Shown here one piece after another: positions 6,641-8,765 of a DNA stretch of 8,765 nucleotides. The stretch covers positions 1 through 8,765 of the forward strand of contig SLFF01000338.1 of the NCBI GenBank assembly GCA_007124395.1, written 5' to 3'. A program made the position numbers and the translations under genes. The notes under the pieces were generated by a model. The model was not told where the DNA came from, searched no databases, and saw only the letters and a program-made list of their open reading frames with translations. The DNA is from Thermomicrobiaceae bacterium (GTDB taxonomy: Bacteria > Chloroflexota > Chloroflexia > Thermomicrobiales > Thermomicrobiaceae). Position 1 is the first letter of the stretch; the number at the start of each line of letters is the position of its first letter.

Positions 6641-8765
6641 TCAGGGTGCAAGCCCCGGATTTACGATCTCGTCATGCCAGTAGTCAGCATTAACGTGTTC
6701 GGAAATGGTGTCGCCGGTCCCCGGTCCTTCGCCACCTGGCCCATCGGAGCTTCCCCAGTAATTGAAGCGGGCATTCATTACGCTTCCGTCCTGAACATTC
6801 ATCACGTCGACCCCGAAGTTATGGTCGAGAATGTCGTTCTCGGTCACTTGTACGAGGGAGCCGTCTGCAATAGGGCCTGTTCTGATCCCGACTCCATTTT
6901 CGGCAAACCGGTTGTTTGTTACCTCGGCTGCACCGGAATTCACGTAGAGGCCGGTTCGCAGTCCGGTGAAATGGTTTTCAGTGATCTGGGCCTCAAGTCC
7001 GCCATTGATGACGATCCCGTACCTCGATTCGTCCGACTCGTCCGAGAACTGATTGTGATGGAGTTGAATGTTACCGCCACCACTGCTGTAGAGGTAAATT
7101 CCACGATCGCCAGCGGTGATCTGATTATGCGTAGCATAAACATCTTCACCGCCTGAGATCGAGATTCCAGCATACTCACTCTCGATGACATTATCGAATA
7201 TCGAGCCGCTTGACTTCACCGGATCATTGACTCCAGCCTGGCTAACGCGGATTCCGTTGTAGACACCACGGACCTCTGAATTGTTGATGTCGACGTTTCT
7301 GGAGGCTCGTGAATGAATACCCACAGGCGAGCTACCGGAAATCTCTACGCCGTGTGCAGATACCATGACGTTGTCTATCTCCACATCCGAGGAATGCTCA
7401 ACACTAATCCCGATAGACTCATTGTCGAGCACGTCCAGATCAACGATTGTGGCCCCGTTCATGTCGTTCAGGTGAATGCCGTATTCTTCAAAGTTTCGAA
7501 TTTTCAGACCTTCTATGTGAACCTCTTCACCAGAGCTCTGGATACCAGTCGAGACATCCAGGCCGGTGCCGTCGAGCACCGCGCCGGTCTCGCCGACCAG
7601 CGTGATCTCCGACTCGCTGATGCTCAGACCTTCGGAGTGCACGCCGGTCTCCACGTAGACAGTGTCGCCTGGTTCTGCGGCGTCGATCGCTGCCTGAATG
7701 CTCTGGTCCAACTCGTCATCATTCCACGTGACCGTGACCGTCTCTGTCTGCGTCAGGCCATCTACCGAGATGGTCACGGTGTCGATGCCGGATTCAACAC
7801 CGACGTAACCGAGCGTTGCCACGCCATCCTCTCCAGTGGTGGCCGGATCGGGCGTAAGCTGGGTGCCGACATGCTCCTGCTGGTCACCGGTTGACGAGGT
7901 TACCTCTGCCCGAACTTCTGCGCCCTGGTATGGATCGGTTCCGGACAGCACTGTCACCTCGATAATGTGGTCTTCGTCAATATATCGACTGTCATGGACC
8001 ACTTCCGGGCTGGCCGAGGTCGGCTCCGGGTCCTGCGGGGGCGGATCGTCGTCGCTCGCTCCGTCGTCTGTGTCGTCCGCAGCTGGCGGGGTGTCATCGC
8101 TGACTGGTGGATCGTCATCATCCGGATAGTGCGGCATGCCGTAACGCCAGTCATAGTAGTGCTGGCCGATATTTCCGGATTCCACCTGCCAGGCCGGGTC
8201 GTTGTCTGGCGTGAACGTCAGACAACGTCGTTCGAAGCACTGCATCAGGACCATCTGAGGTGTTTCATCGACGGTGACATGACCCCAGTACGCCTCGGTG
8301 ATCGGGAAGCCGATGGCGTAGAACGGATTGGTGAAGACCGGTCCCTCGCCGAACTGTCCATCGTGATAGATCGTTCCGGAACTGTTCATGAAGTCCCAGA
8401 ACACCGATGCGATGTTGTTGTCGGTCTGGCCGACATGCTGGGCATCGGTGACCCCGTGCCCGGCCAGTCCCGGATCGCTGGTGATGCTACCGTCTGACTG
8501 GATCATTTCGGTGATCACCTCGCCTCCGGCCCTGGGAGGCTCATCGATCAACTCGCCCATCTGGGCGTAGGTTGGCGACTGATTGTTGGCCGGATCGCCG
8601 GCAACGTAGGCGTCGGACGGATCGTGCTGGACGAAGGTGGCATCGCCGAGTTGCATGTTGCCTGTCATGAGCTCCGTGGCCAGCAAGCCCTGGGTGATGA
8701 ACCAGTCGGAATCCGGATCGACCGGATGGACCGGCATCTCCATACGGGATTTGTCGGTGTACTGC
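6641..8765 (-). CDS. Secreted beta-helix (NosD/PbH1-type) protein with Chloroflexota-type N-terminal domain, 5' end beyond window
   Basis: The frame stays open to the right edge (seven more codons, QYTDKSR, precede ATG 8743), and the sequence across that ATG reads as one domain. The real start and signal peptide therefore lie outside. Numbered from ATG 8743 (700 residues): 1-203 is a domain I know from extracellular Chloroflexota proteins (WFITQGLLATELMTG, VAGD, GFPITEAYWG, ERRCLTFTP, GQHYYDWRYG); Cys169 and Cys174 may form a disulfide. Residues 207-245 are an Asp/Pro-rich linker. About 247-341 looks like an Ig/invasin-like beta domain (AEVRAEVTS ... DGVATLGYVG). Residues 343-690 are a right-handed beta-helix with repeated N-x-[IF] and GI turns, closing with the common cap NYWGSSDGPGGEGPG. 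It is probably a cell-surface or secreted carbohydrate-binding or adhesive protein. No catalytic triad or sorting motif is visible, so no enzyme activity is claimed. It is convergent to, and unlinked from, the DedA gene. Confidence 0.85.
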   Translation of the reverse strand, partial: QYTDKSRMEMPVHPVDPDSDWFITQGLLATELMTGNMQLGDATFVQHDPSDAYVAGDPANNQSPTYAQMGELIDEPPRAGGEVITEMIQSDGSITSDPGLAGHGVTDAQHVGQTDNNIASVFWDFMNSSGTIYHDGQFGEGPVFTNPFYAIGFPITEAYWGHVTVDETPQMVLMQCFERRCLTFTPDNDPAWQVESGNIGQHYYDWRYGMPHYPDDDDPPVSDDTPPAADDTDDGASDDDPPPQDPEPTSASPEVVHDSRYIDEDHIIEVTVLSGTDPYQGAEVRAEVTSSTGDQQEHVGTQLTPDPATTGEDGVATLGYVGVESGIDTVTISVDGLTQTETVTVTWNDDELDQSIQAAIDAAEPGDTVYVETGVHSEGLSISESEITLVGETGAVLDGTGLDVSTGIQSSGEEVHIEGLKIRNFEEYGIHLNDMNGATIVDLDVLDNESIGISVEHSSDVEIDNVMVSAHGVEISGSSPVGIHSRASRNVDINNSEVRGVYNGIRVSQAGVNDPVKSSGSIFDNVIESEYAGISISGGEDVYATHNQITAGDRGIYLYSSGGGNIQLHHNQFSDESDESRYGIVINGGLEAQITENHFTGLRTGLYVNSGAAEVTNNRFAENGVGIRTGPIADGSLVQVTENDILDHNFGVDVMNVQDGSVMNARFNYWGSSDGPGGEGPGTGDTISEHVNADYWHDEIVNPGLAP

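Noticed and set aside
6674..7156. Plus-strand 160-codon frame
   Set aside because: It is antisense to the beta-helix coding region. The minus-strand product has the repeated beta-helix pattern and a terminator.

Overview
The window looks like chromosomal DNA of a menaquinone-using bacterium, most likely a member of the Chloroflexota (Thermomicrobia-like). The phylum is an inference. It rests mainly on the protein at the right edge, whose N-terminal half is a secreted domain that I recognise from that group (ERRCLTFTP ... GQHYYDWRYG). The men gene order and the moderately high G+C content fit but do not prove it. I see no rRNA, tRNA, CRISPR array, insertion sequence or phage gene. Nearly all of the DNA is coding, and the only gaps are 146, 138 and 53 bp.

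Left half, minus strand (4422 down to 1): a tight operon reads tetR-type regulator, menF, menD, menH. The first two junctions are 4-base ATGA stop/start overlaps and the third is a 19-base overlap. The genes encode isochorismate synthase, SEPHCHC synthase and SHCHC synthase, which are the first three steps from chorismate towards menaquinone. menH runs off the left edge. The regulator is the first cistron. A perfect 7-bp inverted repeat with a TetR-operator look lies just upstream of it, over the expected start point of the operon, which suggests autoregulation of quinone synthesis.

Middle, plus strand (4569-6587): divergent from the operon is a polytopic membrane protein with candidate heme histidines, fused to a periplasmic-type sulfite-oxidase/MsrP-like molybdopterin domain. 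After it comes a DedA-family membrane protein, which seems to start at TTG and is preceded by a leader rich in inverted repeats. The shared intergenic region raises the possibility that quinone synthesis and a quinol-linked molybdoenzyme are regulated together.

Right part, minus strand (8765 down to 6641): a large secreted-type protein, open at the right edge, has a Chloroflexota-type domain, an Asp/Pro-rich linker, an Ig-like domain and a right-handed beta-helix (NosD/PbH1 type). It ends at a strong hairpin terminator placed between it and the convergent DedA gene.

I do not see a clearly new multi-gene system. The points most worth a second look are the regulator-led men operon with its operator, the one-polypeptide heme-membrane/molybdenum enzyme with a possible internal Tat signal, and the leader of the DedA gene.
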